Assembly (NCBI GenBank): GCA_012861695.1
Contig: JAAOOA010000027.1
Span: forward strand, 17,947,075-18,011,074
Direction: 5' to 3'
Length of the DNA stretch: 64,000 nucleotides
Origin: Trematomus loennbergii
Taxonomy: Eukaryota > Chordata > Actinopteri > Perciformes > Nototheniidae
Shown here: one piece after another, positions 49,275-62,096 of the stretch
Layout: each line of letters opens with the position of its first letter
How positions within the stretch are numbered: position 1 is the first letter of the stretch
Translations under genes and position numbers: made by a program
The notes under the pieces: model-generated
Databases searched by the model: none
Told to the model about the DNA's origin: nothing
Seen by the model: only the letters and a program-made list of their open reading frames with translations

Positions 49275-52200
49275 GTGGGTACTGTTGAGAACACAACAGG
49301 TGCGACCACGACACAGAGAAATACCTCCATACATCCCATGTGTAAACTCTCAGCTTCAGTTAACTTTCCGGTGACGTTTACCAGCTCAACGTAACAGGTG
49401 TCTTGAATGAGCCTAACTTGTTGTTTATTGAACTATTCACTAATGGAACATGCAAAGATGGGGTGAAGGGGTATACATGCAATAAGTAAACCTTGTTTTT
49501 GGCCACAAATAGATACGAATAAAGGCTTATTTATACTTTATTATCATATAGTATCTGTCTCAACACTTAAAACAAGTTATTTTCTTAACATGAAGGGTAT
49601 TATGCTCTTTAAGGACCCCTGGTCTGAGTAATTAGTATAATCCTTCCTTATTTACATCGGTACGGATAAACTCCAGGGCTAAAACAGTTTATGCAGCTTA
49701 TCAACATATTTTACTTGTAGTTTAGAGGCTTTTATTGAATATTAGTGAGTTTTAAGGAAATTAGCCGCACCCTGGGAGTGTCATTTCCTCATTAAAATGC
49801 TGCCTGGGTTGGTCAGCATCACTTCGAGGGCTCTTACTGTATGTGTGCTCTGGCATCTGTGCCATCCAGTAGGCTACTTAACATGAGTTTATTTTGTAAA
49901 GACAAGTGGGTGCTTTGAAAGTGAAGTGGTGTTACTTGTTTGGCACTGTTGGTTAGTTGGGAAAATGTACTTCATAACTATGATACATGGTCTGATATTA
50001 ATATGGAGTAGTCTATTTCCAAGCAATCATTGGGGTTAAAGTAGAATGGGAAAAAGACCATGTATACATGAATGTGAGCCTACATGAATCAAACATCTCA
50101 CACTGTGTAGCCAGGTCTGCTCCACAGGTGACAAAGTAGCCTTCTTGAAAGGCTTTTATCTGCTGGTCTCTCTCAGGACAGCCCCCACAGCTCCTTGGTG
50201 TGATGAAATGCAGGAAAAAGACTCCAGGTTTAATAATTTAGCTGGCTGTGTGTGTCATGTGGTAAGATTATACAGCCAGCTCCTCGACAGCCTTCACCTC
50301 TGGCTGCCTGCTATCATCAAAACTAGCTGTGTGTTGACATGAGTGGTGCAGCACATTTTGTGTTTTCCTTGTTGCCCCAAGATTATTGTGTACATGCTTC
50401 ATGTATTCTGAAATGAGGGGAAGTGAAATGTATTTTCTTAGATGACAATGTTCGCTGTCTATGTGTCACTTATTGACAAAGCTCTGAAACTGAACATGGT
50501 GAGAACTGCTGGGGTCAAGAGACCTTGTTTGCTGTGTGTGTCTTAAAGTGGATTACCAAAGTTTAATCATTTCCTGCATTCTGGTCCTTGGAGTAAACCT
50601 AAGATCTTATTCTGATATGACAAAGAGAAAGAATAGCTCAAATAATTACAGAGACATGATTACAGATAGTCCTTAATCAAGGCTGGTTCATTCTTCATGT
50701 AAAAAAACAAAATGTTATGTAGTAAAAAATCTTATTTTTCTTGTCTTCAAGAGGTTTTATTTCCTATTATTCTCATATTATTCTTTCCCATTATTTTGTT
50801 TTCTTTGGATTTGTCAGTGTCTGTGTCATCATTACATCCCCCAAGGAGATTAGGTTATTGGTTAGGTGTGTCCGTTAGTCAGCAGGATTACGGACATCTA
50901 CCGGCACTAATTTCATGAAATCTGGTGGAAGGGTTTAAAAAAAATGTCAATTACATTTTGGAGCGGATGTGACTCACAGGGCAGATAGACATACTTTTTC
51001 ACTTTGCATTTGGCCATGATGAACTTGTTTCCACTTTTGTCTTATATGACCTGAATGCTTACATGGTATGCATGTGAATTTTTGCCTAAAGTTCATAGGT
51101 CATAGCTCCTGATAATGATTAGTCAACAGTGTTAAACTGTGTGGTTCATTCCCCCACACATCTCATGTCACATAGGCTACGTTCAGACTGCAGATGAATC
51201 CATTTATTTTCTCAGATCTGATTTTTAAGACAGATAAATCACGTTCTGAGTGAAAAGATGGGATTTATGTGTCCAGGCAATACCCAACCTATCTGCATGG
51301 GTTGCTGTGGTAACAGCATCATGTGGACAGTCCCCCACCAGTCAGTAGTGTTTCAAAATCATAAGAATTAAATCCTTTGAATGACATTATGACTAACTGT
51401 GCTTCTCTCTGTCTACACCCACTCAGAGTGTGATGGACCAGTTCAACCCGGGACTGAGGAACCTCGTCAACCTGGGCAAGAACTATGAGAAATCAGTGGC
51501 TGGTGAGCATTTTTACAAACATTCAGAGAAGCTTAGAGTTAAAAAAAAAAGAAGCAAAAATTACAAACATTCAAAGTAGCTTTAAAAAAGAGGCCTTTTT
51601 TAGTTCAGGTTCACCAGGGCACATTTATATACCTCTGTATACTGAATATTTAGGTTGTTGTTCATGGTCTTCAACATGACTTAGGGAGCCGATATCTTAG
51701 ACAAACATTAATGATAATTTTATCAATTTTCCAGCAATGATCCAGGCGGGAAAGTTGTATTTTGATGCAATGTCTAAGATTGGGGAGAATGCTGCGGTGT
51801 CTCCTGTCTCCAGAGAACTAGGTGAGTGTCCACGTTGTCCCGTCCTCTGGCTCTTTACTGCTTCATCTAGGGGAAATGTGACTGTGGAGATACATCCTGC
51901 TTTCACTTGTTGGTATCAGAAGCATTTATCCTTTGTTTACAGTGGTGGATTTATACACTATTATGTTCTGGAGCATTTCCTTCTCTACCCTTTGAATAAG
52001 TGCTGTTAACATTTTATTGTAGTGTTTTTATAGCAGTGCTTCAATCAATGGAAATAAAACACTGACAAATCAATGAGGTGAACAGTGATGAATGCAAGAT
52101 AAAGCACGGTAACATAAATATCCCCAGCCATTGTGCCATCGGGCCAAACCACCTGTTCACCTTCCTCTTTAGCCTGAACAAAAGGATTTTCACTGATTCT

Positions 52201-55200
52201 TATAAGGAATCATATAGAGATTAATAACAAGCAATACATGCTGAATATTAAATACAATCTAGAAAATATCAAAAACCAACCTGATTTAGCTGGATTTGTT
52301 TGTGGTGCAGCTTTCCAAGTCATTTGCTGCTGAATCCTTATGAAATTATTTATTGTTGTACCTTTTTTAATTAGTATTGACATCGACAAGCCACAAGGCG
52401 CGGGGCTTAAACTCAGCAGCCGTTATTCTTTGATTATCGCAGCATGACGCTTGTGATTTAATGTCCTTGTGGTAAGCTTACAAACACACTGTGACTTTGT
52501 TTGGTTCTCTGTTTGTTTCCAACCAACTCCCCAGGCTTCAGTTCCCAACAGCTCATTTGTAGTCCAAAGATGTCTGGCTTCCTAACTGTTTGTCACCAGT
52601 GGCACACTTTGATATAACCATTGTGTGTCTCTCAGCTCCCCTGATGATTCACAGCTAAACTGCTAATTCAATTCAGCCTCACAATAGGTAGTGCCACCCG
52701 GTGTTGTTTTGGTGTCGGTTTCCCGGCACTCTTAAAAGGGATCCTCTGCCCCAAAAATGAAACATCCATCCCCTGTAGACCAAAAGGATAACAGTTTTTT
52801 TTGTTATCCTAATAAAGAACTGTGGCTTGCCAGATTTAATTCATTTTTAGCTTCAATGGATTCTAATGGTGATCTGTTTTATTGTGCTTAACAGTCTGAA
52901 TATGAATCCACATCTCAGCTTTCTACCCCTCCATCTGTTCAGCATGTTTGAAACAGTCATTGTTTTTGTTGCTAAGACAAGAGTGTTTGCAGAATAGGAG
53001 CGCATGGACAACTGAATAAATTAGTGATTTATGCTGCAGGAGAGGTTTGAGTTTAAATGGATTTCCTTCCTAGATATGCAGGTGTTTCCTAAGGTTGATA
53101 TGTTGGTTTATGTTGCACACTCAAACAAATCTCTCAAGACATTTTGCGTAATCTGTAGGAGTGACTGTATTTGTGTCTACTGTAACTCAGTATAGTCTGT
53201 AATGTCCCCAAATTGCAGTCTGACATATGTTCTGCTAGTGTTAACATAATGACATGACAGAAACACGTTGGTATGTCATCTGCACGTAATTACATATACT
53301 CAGTGTGCAGGTGAAGCACTTTTGCTTTCAGTCTCTGAAAAATAAATCGGGATGTCATGAAACATTGCCACCTTTTAATGGAGGACACTGTTAGAATTAT
53401 ACCCCAAATTGCTTAATGAAAGCACATCTGTATAACTACTCCCATGTTTTCAAACGTTGTTGTGGTTCCTACTGCAAGAGGACATTGTTTGGAGCATTTC
53501 AGTAAATCAAGTCCTTTGGTGCCAAGTAAAGCTTGGATAATGCTTCCTGTAATAGGAAGTGAACAGGAAATGAAGATAGGGAAACAAACAAACTGCTGAT
53601 TATTATCACAGACCACCTAAGTAATAAAAGAATCAACTTAAATTCAAAATAAACACATTATGCTATTAATTTGACTTTATCTGATAATAAAAACTGTAAA
53701 TTATAAACAGTGGGGGTGACGTACGTAGGCACACTGTTAGCATTACAAAACAGTTTGTATGTCATTAGCGATGATGTCAGGCTCACCTCTGACCTGTGGA
53801 TACACAACACACATTAATCCCTGCCTCAGAGACACACACTGGTCCCATGACAGATTTAGTTTAGTCTTAGTCATTGTGGAGGATTATGTAGAAACGGTCA
53901 TCTCATCTAATCAAGCAGGCCTGTAATGCATTACTGTATAACCGGAGTTTGTCATCACATAACAAGCCAGGATGTAAGACCTGTGCCACAGTGTGGATTT
54001 CAAGACAGAAATGGAAATGATAACTAAGCTGAATTTCCTGCTATAAACAATAGGTGTTTCATAAAGAATAACTAGTGTCCGCATCTTGTTTCTGAGTTTG
54101 TTCGTGGATGTAGTGAAGCAGCCCCGTCAGAAACCTGAGCTGCAGTGACGCGAAGCCAACCAGAAACCAGATACTCTTGAGAGGCATTGGAGGACCGGTG
54201 CACCTCACCCTCCTACCTTCTTCCTTCAATTCCTTTAGTCTCCCTCCTCCTCCTCTTCCTCCTCTGCCAAGAGTTCAAATGTCAACAGCTCTTTCATTCA
54301 AGCTCTCAGGCCTCTGACTTGTTTCCTTCTCTGGTCAAACATGGCGAATGGCTTAAGATCTGAAGCACCAGGATGTCTGCTGTATCCTCTCTTTATATCC
54401 TTCTAACTGTATCTGAGGTGAAACTGAGTGATGCTGAATATGTTGTTTGCCTCCTCAGAGAAATATGACAAGGACCCTGTAACTGTGACACCCTGACCGT
54501 GCAGCATTTAGTTATCCACAGGGAGTTGAATCCTATCCAATCCTGGCCTTTTTTCAGCAGCAAGGGTTTGCAGATGCTTAAATAGACACCCCCACAGAAG
54601 CAAACACACACACACACACACACACACGCTGTCCTTTGAAGGTCCTTGCCTGCTCAAATGGCATTAGGCCCACTTTACATAATCCAAACATGTTTGCATG
54701 ATGTGTCAGATGGCTCCCTCCCATGCCAGGATTATTTTTGCGAAAGTCAAAAACAGTGTAGGAACTGTTGGCCATTTGCATGCTACCAGCAAAAATATTG
54801 TTTACAATATTAACTCAAAGTAAGGGCTATTTATTCACAGTTTATTTCACTGTCAGACTTTTTTATTTTACTTTCTTTAATTACATTGTACTACGCCATC
54901 AAGAATGAAAAAAGATATGTTTTATCTGTTGCAATCAACAAACTAACTGTTTATATTCATACTGAGAAGGTCGAGACTCTCCCTGTTAAACACACCCACA
55001 GACAGACTTATGTTATCTATTGCTGTCCTATATGAAGACGTGACAGAACTGGCATGTTTTCCTGCATGATTTACGCCTTCACTTGAGGCAGGGTAAAACT
55101 GATTTGAATGGTAAGTGGTATTCAAACAGCAATCACTGACACTGTGACATGAACTACAGTGCATTAAGGACATGCACACATTTACTGTAGGTGTTCTGCT

Positions 55201-58200
55201 GCCTACCCATCACCACTGTGTACAAACAGAGCACCTATAATAATGGTTTCTGATGATCTCCTTGCATCATTTACCTCCGTACACTTTCACATTTTCAAAC
55301 TTTATGGCTCTTCCAATCCTAATATAAAGCAAAAGTTACACTTAAAGTAGTGACTTTTCAGTCAAGCTGCTAAATTGTCAGTTGCTATCTTTTGTGTGTG
55401 AGAAACAGCTGTCCCTCCAGTCATAGCGAGTGTAAAACAGCTCCAGTGTACAGCCTGTTACAGCCTGTGTGCTCTGCTCTGTAGGCAGCCCGTCTGTATT
55501 GTGTGGGTTTATCTCAGCTTGGTTTTGTTAGCTAATGGCGGTGGACTGTACTGGTGTAATCCACATCGTGACACACTTTTGCCCTCACACCTTGCTCGAT
55601 GGAGAAACACCTGTTGCTTGGTAACGTTTTGTACAAACGGCGACAACAATAAACACACGAGAGTGAACTACTGGGAAAAATACGTTGATCCCTGTGACGT
55701 TAACACGTATTAGCAACTCAACACATGTTGATTCCATTATTCAGACACAGTGATAAGTTGATGACTCACTACTTTTTGCGTTGACAATAAACCAGTCTGT
55801 CGGGTATTTGACTCTTTACCCAACCTGCTCACGTTTTGGAGATTACGTTGTTCTTATTGCAAGATAAGGTGACTTCCAGGTCGGATGTGTCACACATTCA
55901 GTCCTGGGTAGTAAGCCTGGCCATCTTAGTGCCACGTTTGCTTAAACCAAGCATTCTTTTTAATGCATCTGGTGGACTTGGACAATCATATGCCTCTATT
56001 CGTCTCACTTTCTAATTGAATGTCATAAGTATTGACTCTTTCTTGCCATATTTTTCCCTTGTAGCAATCTTTAATACTAACTGTATACTTATCCTGCCTC
56101 ATTGTACACCTCTAAAACGAGCTTTCTCTCCCTTCCTCCCTTCCTATCCCAGTCACTGCTCCCCCCTCAGTCTTTTACTCCTGCTCTGTCAAAGGGCAGA
56201 TTTAAGGGGTGATCTGCTGAGCTGTTTGAACTGCGCTGAGTGAAGGAGGCAGTCTCGCTGTGAGGCAAGGTGGGGCAGTGAAGGTGTGGAGAGACAGAGC
56301 GGGGAAGGCTAGTGTTTACATGCTGATGAATGTACAGGACACAGTGATACTGTACATCAAACTGGCCCCCTATTGGACATCTGTCATGGCAGCCACCTCT
56401 AATCAAACTACTATATATCTTTTAATATTGACAGGTTGATTTATAGAATTAGAATAGAGAGGATTACTGCACAACGATAGCTGTTCTCTTTTGTTAAAAA
56501 AACCTTTCTGGGAGGCTCCTCTTAGCATCTGTTGCAACATTGGTCTACACAGCATATACAAACAGGAAACCACTCGCATTAAAGTGCTGTTTAATCACAG
56601 AGCCAATGCCTCCCAGGTCTTCTATTACTTACAGACGCATTAGCTGTTATGTGCTTTAAAGTGTAAGCAGATTTAGCTGTACTGTGGATTTTTTTAAACA
56701 AATGTCTCAAGGTTACATCACTATCAACACCCCTGTGTGCAGTGCAGCTGTACTTGTTGCTACTGAGGAAGGTTTTTTGTGTTGATATTTACTGCATGGA
56801 AAATAACTCCAATGGGGAAAAGCTCAGTGTGGGAAAAAGTCACAACATCCTGTATCAATGTTTCCATTCTGAAGATTTGCATCCTGCTTTTTATATCTAA
56901 GATAACACATCATCCTGTAGACAGATACACATACACTTTAATACAATTCTAACTATATCTTGATCAGCGATGTAAATTAAACATGTTGTTTAAAGCACTG
57001 TCTTACAAATTCTTCACTGCTTCATACGAGATAAAACCGCTTTACTTTGTTTAAAACAATGACATCTATTGCTTCTCGCAATAGAGTCGATCTGTGCTAT
57101 GAAAAGTGAGCAGAATAGTTTTTTCCACACATTGTTCAACTTCTGAAGGGTGTTAAACACACACACACACACACACAAATATTCAATCTGCAAGCTCCAC
57201 TATCCAGGCCAAAGAAAATATGTTAAAAACAGATATAAGTCGGCATGTACAGTAGGCCATCTGGCTCAAAGTAGAGATGCAAATGGGTTTGTTGTTTGAT
57301 ATCATTTAATAAACTGCTAGTCTTATAACAGTGTTGAAGAGGCCCTATTATGCTTTCTGTGGTTTTCCTTTTCTTGTAGTGTGTAATAGTGTTTTGTGTA
57401 AATGGTCTGCAAAGGCGACAAACCTGTCAGACATGTACATATAACCCAAAGTTCCCTCGAGAGGGAGTTTCTCCATTGGACTCCTTTTGTTACTTCTGTG
57501 ACATAATTACATCACTATGTAACACTCTGGCTTCTATTGACTAGCGCTCTTACACATTGTCAATGATAGGCTAAGTGGCGGGACATCTCTAAGCGGTTGA
57601 CCAACTAAAACAGAGCCGACCAGCTGACCAATCAGAGCAGAGTGTGGTTTCAGACAGAGGGTGAAAAGAGGTGTTGCAGCACTGGCTGTATGAGAAAAAT
57701 AAAGACCTTTTTGAACATTAAAACATGTAAACATGTCACAGTAGAGACACAAAATACAAATATGAACTTTGAAAGTGAGAATAATTTCTCCTTGTTTTTT
57801 ATTTATTGTTGAATTTGTGTTTTTATGAAAAACAATTAAGAGAATTCCCTTTTTTTGAGGATTTTTGAGGATTTGAAATCATCAAAGAACATGTGTACTG
57901 CAAGGAGGTCAAACAGATGAATTACACATTTCCACATGTTTGTGTTTCATAATCCTAATTTGATTGCCTTTTTGAGCAACATTGATCCACAGAAGGTTAG
58001 GATTCAAGGCAGCCTGCCATCTTAGCTCTTTTTGATTTGCAGAGCGGTGGGTGTTCCAGTTTTTCTGGTCCAGGCACATGTATTTATTTATATAATCTGT
58101 AGCTGCGTACAGTCGATGGTTTTTGAGGCTGCATTTGTCATGCGTATTTCTCAGCGATGCATTCATTCATATACAGTCTGTGTGTAGTATGTATAGTGTA

Positions 58201-61078
58201 TGCATTGTGCTCATTGTCATTGCACATTATTGTCAGTGCCGCACAATACCTTTTAGATAACATCATTTATTCTTTTCAGGGAAGCCAAACAATTGCATTA
58301 CCTCTGCCCTGGCTTTCTTCAGACATGTAAATATAACCTGTCTTTCTCTCTCCCTCTCTTGTTCTCTCTGTGTTTCAGGTGTAGTGCTGATGGACATCTC
58401 AGAGGTCCACAGGAAGGTTAATCTTGAGCTGGAAGAAAATGTGAGTGCTGGATATGTTTTTATGCACTTATACACAAAATGCTTCCTTAAAAATGCCATT
58501 GTAATCTTATTCCTCCTTAACTATTGCCTCACCTAAATGTCATTAGTCAGACTCTTTGAACCTGTTGCTTGGTGTATTCCTGACAACAGAAAGCAGTACC
58601 TCCTTAAGTTGTATAACACAGTCAGCTAGGAGCTTTCTCTCTCCTCCTCCCACCTTTTTAGGGAGACTCTGCCTCCCCTCCCTCCCCACCTACAGTAACT
58701 CCATGGACAATAAAAAAGGGTGGTTGAGGAAGGGAAACAACAGGTTTGGTTTGTAGGAGCACCTGTTGGTTTCGTTCCTCATGGAGAACAGGGGACAGGT
58801 CTGAACATGCCCGGGAAAACCGCAGCTGGAGCTGTTTTGGAGACTCATTTAGGTTCGCTAACAACAGAGCTGTGCTGGATCGCTTATTCAAATTAACTTC
58901 AATTCATTTCAACTACTTTATCGATTGAATCGTTTTTAGACATGATGTCATTATAGCCCAATCATTTATAACCTTTACATTGTTAATCAAGCCCTCAGTT
59001 AAAACACAAAATGTAAATGTTGCACAAACTTTGTGCCTGAGAGAATAAATAACGCCAGAGATTAAAAATAAAGTGTTGAATCTTAACTTTAGGGCGGAAA
59101 AGTTGCGAGGCACTCCTCTTGAGACATTGTTGCAAACAGCATCAGTGAGTGGGTTGACTTGTAAATGGACTCCAGTTTCTGAGTCATAGCATCGACTCAG
59201 GTCAGAGGAATCAATGGAAGAAAACGTTCACAGACTTCGATGAGGGTGTGTGTTGTGGGGGACAACACACACAGTGTGTCATTACTGACCCTCTGTGTGA
59301 GGTCAGTAATGAGGTCTCCGACACGTCATTCTGAACATGTGCGCGCCGCCGCTGCATCTCAGCAAGGCGGGTGGGCATGATGGCCAAAATCCTTTATTAG
59401 GGTACAAATAATTGTATATCACCTTGATGGTTTACCTGACAATAAGTAATTACTCTGCACATTCTATAAGAAATGGTTTGAAAACAACCCCATCTTACCA
59501 AACAACTTATATTCTTCTTTTATAAAGAATTCCCATACAAACAAACAAACAACATGCCTCACATGAGTCCACTTTTGAGTTCAAAACTCTAAACCGTCAA
59601 GCTACATTTCTAAATTGAATTTTCAAGATTTATAAAAAATATGTTCAAGTGTTACAAGTTTGAAGGTTAACAGGTGTACAAAAGTACCAGCTGTAAATCA
59701 GTCGGTTCAATACAAGCAATATGAAAATACACATTGTAGTTTAAGGTTTTAAAAAACAAAATACTTTTCCTGCTTTTTATAAGCTGAAAAAAGAACTGAC
59801 AAAATAAACTACAGATGCAGCGGCACGAAGCTCTCCCTTTACAGTGCTTTTTTATTTGTGTTTCCGTCCTTATGTCCTTATAAGATTCATTTTTGTAATT
59901 TTGTTGTACATGTATAATGACAATAAAAATAAATCAGAATTCAGAGTCTCTTTTAATCAGGTAACCAGAGTTCTTCTTATCTTGGAACTTCTATTGCAAC
60001 TTAACTTTCCTCCAACATCCTCTCAAATCACATGATGTTGTGGGACATCTGAAGAATCACAAGCTATAGAAAACAGTTTTGCCAAAAGTGCTTTGCCACC
60101 CTCACACTAACGAGAAGAGCACGAGAAAAGGGAGAAAGTGAAAAGTCTGTGGGCTTTCCCACGCTTTGTATCTGACTCATTCATAAGCGCAACCTCGGAC
60201 TTGGCTCTCAAACTGACAAACTATCTCACCTCTTCCTCCCATCAAGTGTCTAATCCCAGTTTGCCTTCTTCCCCTCTCGGCTCCCTCCTCCCCCTCGCCT
60301 GAAGTTTAAGAGGTTCCACAGGAGATAATATCCGAGCTGGAGAGAAGACTGACATGGACGTCAAATACATGACAGTGAGTGGTCTCTGTGCGTGTGCGTG
60401 TGTGTGTGTGTGTGTGGGCTGTTTGAGTGTTCTTGGCAGCAGCTCTCGATCCATATCTCTCATGACTGCTAACTCCTGTGAGCTTCTTCACCTTCATAGG
60501 TTTATAGCAGTCTGTTGACAGCTCACATATGTATTTATTATTACTAGCAGTATTTATTCCACTGCACTGTACTTATGTCTACATTTTCTTGCACATTGGT
60601 ACTTAAATGATTGTCTTGCACTATTTTATTTCTAGTTCTGTTTCTTCTTGCACTATTTTCATTGTTTTATGTATTTTGTTATACTTTTATTGCGCCATTG
60701 GGAGACTTAAGGTTTTCATTGCCAAAACAACACGAGCTATTGTTCATGTAACAATAAATCATGTGAATTATTCGAATCCTTGTATAATGAGACTACCATA
60801 TCAAGTATTTTTATATACTGTTTGTTTAGTTTTTGCTGTCTAGTACATTTTCAAAAACATAGATGACCTTCCACCAAATCCTTAGACATTTGTATATTGG
60901 TATACATGTTTTTGAATTCACATGTGTCTCTCCTCTGCGCCAGGCCACGTTTAAGAGGTACCAGATAGAGCACAAGATGAGCAGGACTCTCTGGAGAGGT
61001 CGCAGTCAGACCTGAAGAAGCTGAGGAGGAAGAGTCAAGGAAAGAACGCCAACAAGTACGAGAGCAAGGAGGAGCGAG
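49224..61078 (+). CDS. baiap2l1: BAI1-associated protein 2-like 1 (IRTKS), 5' part, frameshifted in exons 5-6
   Basis: Encodes an I-BAR/SH3 adaptor that bends the plasma membrane outward and links it to actin assembly. Six coding exons are visible: 49224-49274, 51427-51502, 51735-51821, 58379-58440, 60305-60374 and 60944-61078, all with GT-AG borders. They cover about the first 161 residues, all within the I-BAR domain (roughly 1-250 in the family). [37 protein letters not shown] and [13 protein letters not shown] match vertebrate BAIAP2L1 closely. A basic cluster [10 protein letters not shown] in exon 6 corresponds to the lipid-binding patch of this domain. The remaining I-BAR, SH3 and C-terminal exons lie beyond the window. 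Exons 1-4 are in frame (92 codons), but exons 5 and 6 are 70 and 135 nt where 72 and 136 are expected. Read literally, the frame stops at 60326-60328. Confidence 0.9.
50838..51005 (+). repeat. Dispersed fish repeat (CCCCCAAGGAG...GTCAGCAGGATTA)
   Basis: CCCCCAAGGAGATTAGG, GTCAGCAGGATTACGG, TCATGAAATCTGGTGGAAGG and TTTTGGAGCGGATG appear in the order of a familiar, abundant teleost element. Diverged copy. Confidence 0.55.
51175..51340. repeat. Probable dispersed repeat fragment
   Basis: TAGGCTACGTTCAGACTGCA followed by a TCTGATTTTT-containing stretch resembles a fish repeat that begins 'gctgcgttcacactgcagg'. Boundaries are uncertain. Confidence 0.4.
51427..51502 (+). CDS. baiap2l1: baiap2l1 exon 2
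   Basis: 76 nt between CACTCAG and GTGAGC, phase 0 in and phase 1 out. It encodes [20 protein letters not shown] followed by EKSVA, the first long I-BAR helix. Confidence 0.95.
51735..51821 (+). CDS. baiap2l1: baiap2l1 exon 3
   Basis: 87 nt between TTTTCCAG and GTGAGT, phase 1 at both ends. It encodes [20 protein letters not shown] and then AVSPVSREL, matching the I-BAR segment in human IRTKS. The preceding intron is only 232 bp. Confidence 0.95.
54604..54627. repeat. Short (CA)n tract
   Basis: About twelve CA units in baiap2l1 intron 3. Confidence 0.9.
57157..57177. repeat. Short (CA)n tract
   Basis: About ten CA units in baiap2l1 intron 3. Confidence 0.9.
57334..57790. mobile_element. 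MITE, family D, degraded copy
   Basis: The left end TTGAAGAGGCCCTATTATGC is a worn form of the fish MITE end 'TTAAAGGGGCCCTATTATGC'. The body includes CCAATCAGAGCAGAGTG and ends in AAATAAAGACCTTTTTGAAC followed by AAACATGTCACAGTAG. The last ~90 bases match 62641-62749. The right terminus is too mutated to place exactly. Confidence 0.6.
58379..58440 (+). CDS. baiap2l1: baiap2l1 exon 4
   Basis: 62 nt between TGTTTCAG and GTGAGT, phase 1 in and phase 0 out. It encodes [20 protein letters not shown], aligning with human HVLIEISSTHKKLNESLDEN. Confidence 0.93.
59246..59312. other. Two adjacent perfect hairpins
   Basis: Hairpin 1: 11-bp arms at 59246-59256 and 59262-59272 around GGGGG. Hairpin 2: 12-bp arms TCATTACTGACC at 59279-59290 and GGTCAGTAATGA at 59301-59312 around a 10-base loop. 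Both arm pairs are perfect. The stems are too short for a microRNA precursor. Confidence 0.7.
59846..59945 (+). repeat. LINE 3' tail (Rex-like)
   Basis: TTGTTGTACATGTATAATGA followed by CAATAAAAATAAATC matches the 3' end of fish Rex/CR1-like elements ('tgtataatgacaataaa'). 5'-truncated. Confidence 0.5.
60305..60374 (+). CDS. baiap2l1: baiap2l1 exon 5, two single-base losses
   Basis: Follows CGCCTGAAG and ends before GTGAGT. Translation gives FKRFHR, then IISELE, then [10 protein letters not shown] in three different frames, matching human [24 protein letters not shown]. One base is missing at about 60321-60324 (AGGAG) and one at about 60340-60345 (GAGAGAAG). The exon is 70 nt where the family has 72. 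Read as is, TAA at 60326-60328 ends the protein. Confidence 0.8.
60387..60417. repeat. Short (TG)n tract
   Basis: TGTGCGTGTGCG then TG units, 13 bp after the exon 5 donor. Confidence 0.85.
60520..60760 (+). repeat. Possible LINE 3' region
   Basis: Repeated short blocks such as TTGCACATTGGTACTTAAATG, TTGCACTATTTTATTTCTAG and TTGCACTATTTTCATTG resemble the 3' untranslated region of fish Rex1-like LINEs. Weak call. Confidence 0.35.
60944..61078 (+). CDS. baiap2l1: baiap2l1 exon 6, one single-base loss
   Basis: Between TGCGCCAG and GTGAGA. The first part reads [12 protein letters not shown]; after one missing base at about 60980-60981 the rest reads [20 protein letters not shown] followed by [12 protein letters not shown], aligning with human ATLKRYQTEHKNKLESLEK and KKIRRKSQGSRNALKYEHKEI. 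135 nt are present where 136 are expected, leaving phase 1 at the donor. Confidence 0.82.
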
Positions 61079-61135
61079 GTGAGACAGACGAGACACACAG
61101 ACGGACACGTGACATTTCATACCTGAAGCTGACAG

Positions 61136-61274
<139 letters not shown>

Positions 61275-62049
61275 GTCTTCATATGATCATAGACATAACT
61301 GCACAGACACACTCATTCACAAACCTTGACACCTGAGAAGCAAGGCAGTGTAACAGTAGTGCCAAGTGTTCTTCTGTGCAGCCATGCCGGAGAAGATCTG
61401 TTTGTTGTTGGTTCTTTTGTCCGCTGCACGAATACACCCGCATGCAATTCTCTCTCACACCACCTCACTTCACCCGCACTCTCTCTGATAAAAGTACACA
61501 CACAAACACACACACGTGCACCAACAAGCATTCAAACAAGAGAGCATGTTGAAATGGGACCAGTGCTGCTGGAGATACTTCACTGTATACAAACGTATCA
61601 ATTATTTGCAAAGATAGAACAGCTGTCCTCGACTAAAACCAGACAAGATTTTATCTACAAATCAATGAGTTGATTTCATTAAAGTCCTCTCTAAAATATC
61701 TCTACAAGATATTCTCATTGGTTTCTTGGAAATTACTCATTCGGCATGAAAATGATAAAAAAATAACTAAGGCCAAATTGACAATGTCTAGAACTTAAGT
61801 TTGTCAAACTATTTTCATCTAGCCCTCTGTATTCAAATGTACACAGGCATTGATGCACTAAAAAAAGAATGTTTGGTCTTACTTATGTCTTTTGTCCCAA
61901 TCTGTTTGTAATATGTAGCTTTGGAATAAGTTACTAAGATTTTGTCTTTGTTAAATCTGTGTTTTACTCAATTAATCACTTCTTAAGTCTTTACAGTCAC
62001 CTAAAGATGGCATAACAATGACTGTGTAGTAGAAAATCACGTTTATTCA

Positions 62050-62055
<6 letters not shown>

Positions 62056-62095
<40 letters not shown>
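62056..62095. repeat. (TG)n tract
   Basis: Perfect TG repeat of about 40 bp. Confidence 0.95.

Positions 62096-62096
<1 letters not shown>

Larger units (their letters stand above)
49275..51426 (+). other. baiap2l1 intron 1
   Basis: 2.15 kb, containing a dispersed fish repeat near 50838-51000 and a probable repeat fragment at 51175-51340. Confidence 0.6.
51822..58378 (+). other. baiap2l1 intron 3
   Basis: 6.6 kb. It contains short CA tracts (54604-54627, 57157-57177), a pyrimidine run TCCTCCTCCTCTTCCTCCTC at about 54244-54263, and a family D MITE (57334-57790). No exon was recognised; frames such as 55501-55713 lack support. Confidence 0.5.
58441..60304 (+). other. baiap2l1 intron 4
   Basis: 1.9 kb. 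Holds two adjacent hairpins (59246-59312), a CpG-containing patch GCGCGCCGCCGC near 59341, and a LINE tail (59846-59945). The acceptor is the weak CGCCTGAAG. Confidence 0.5.
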
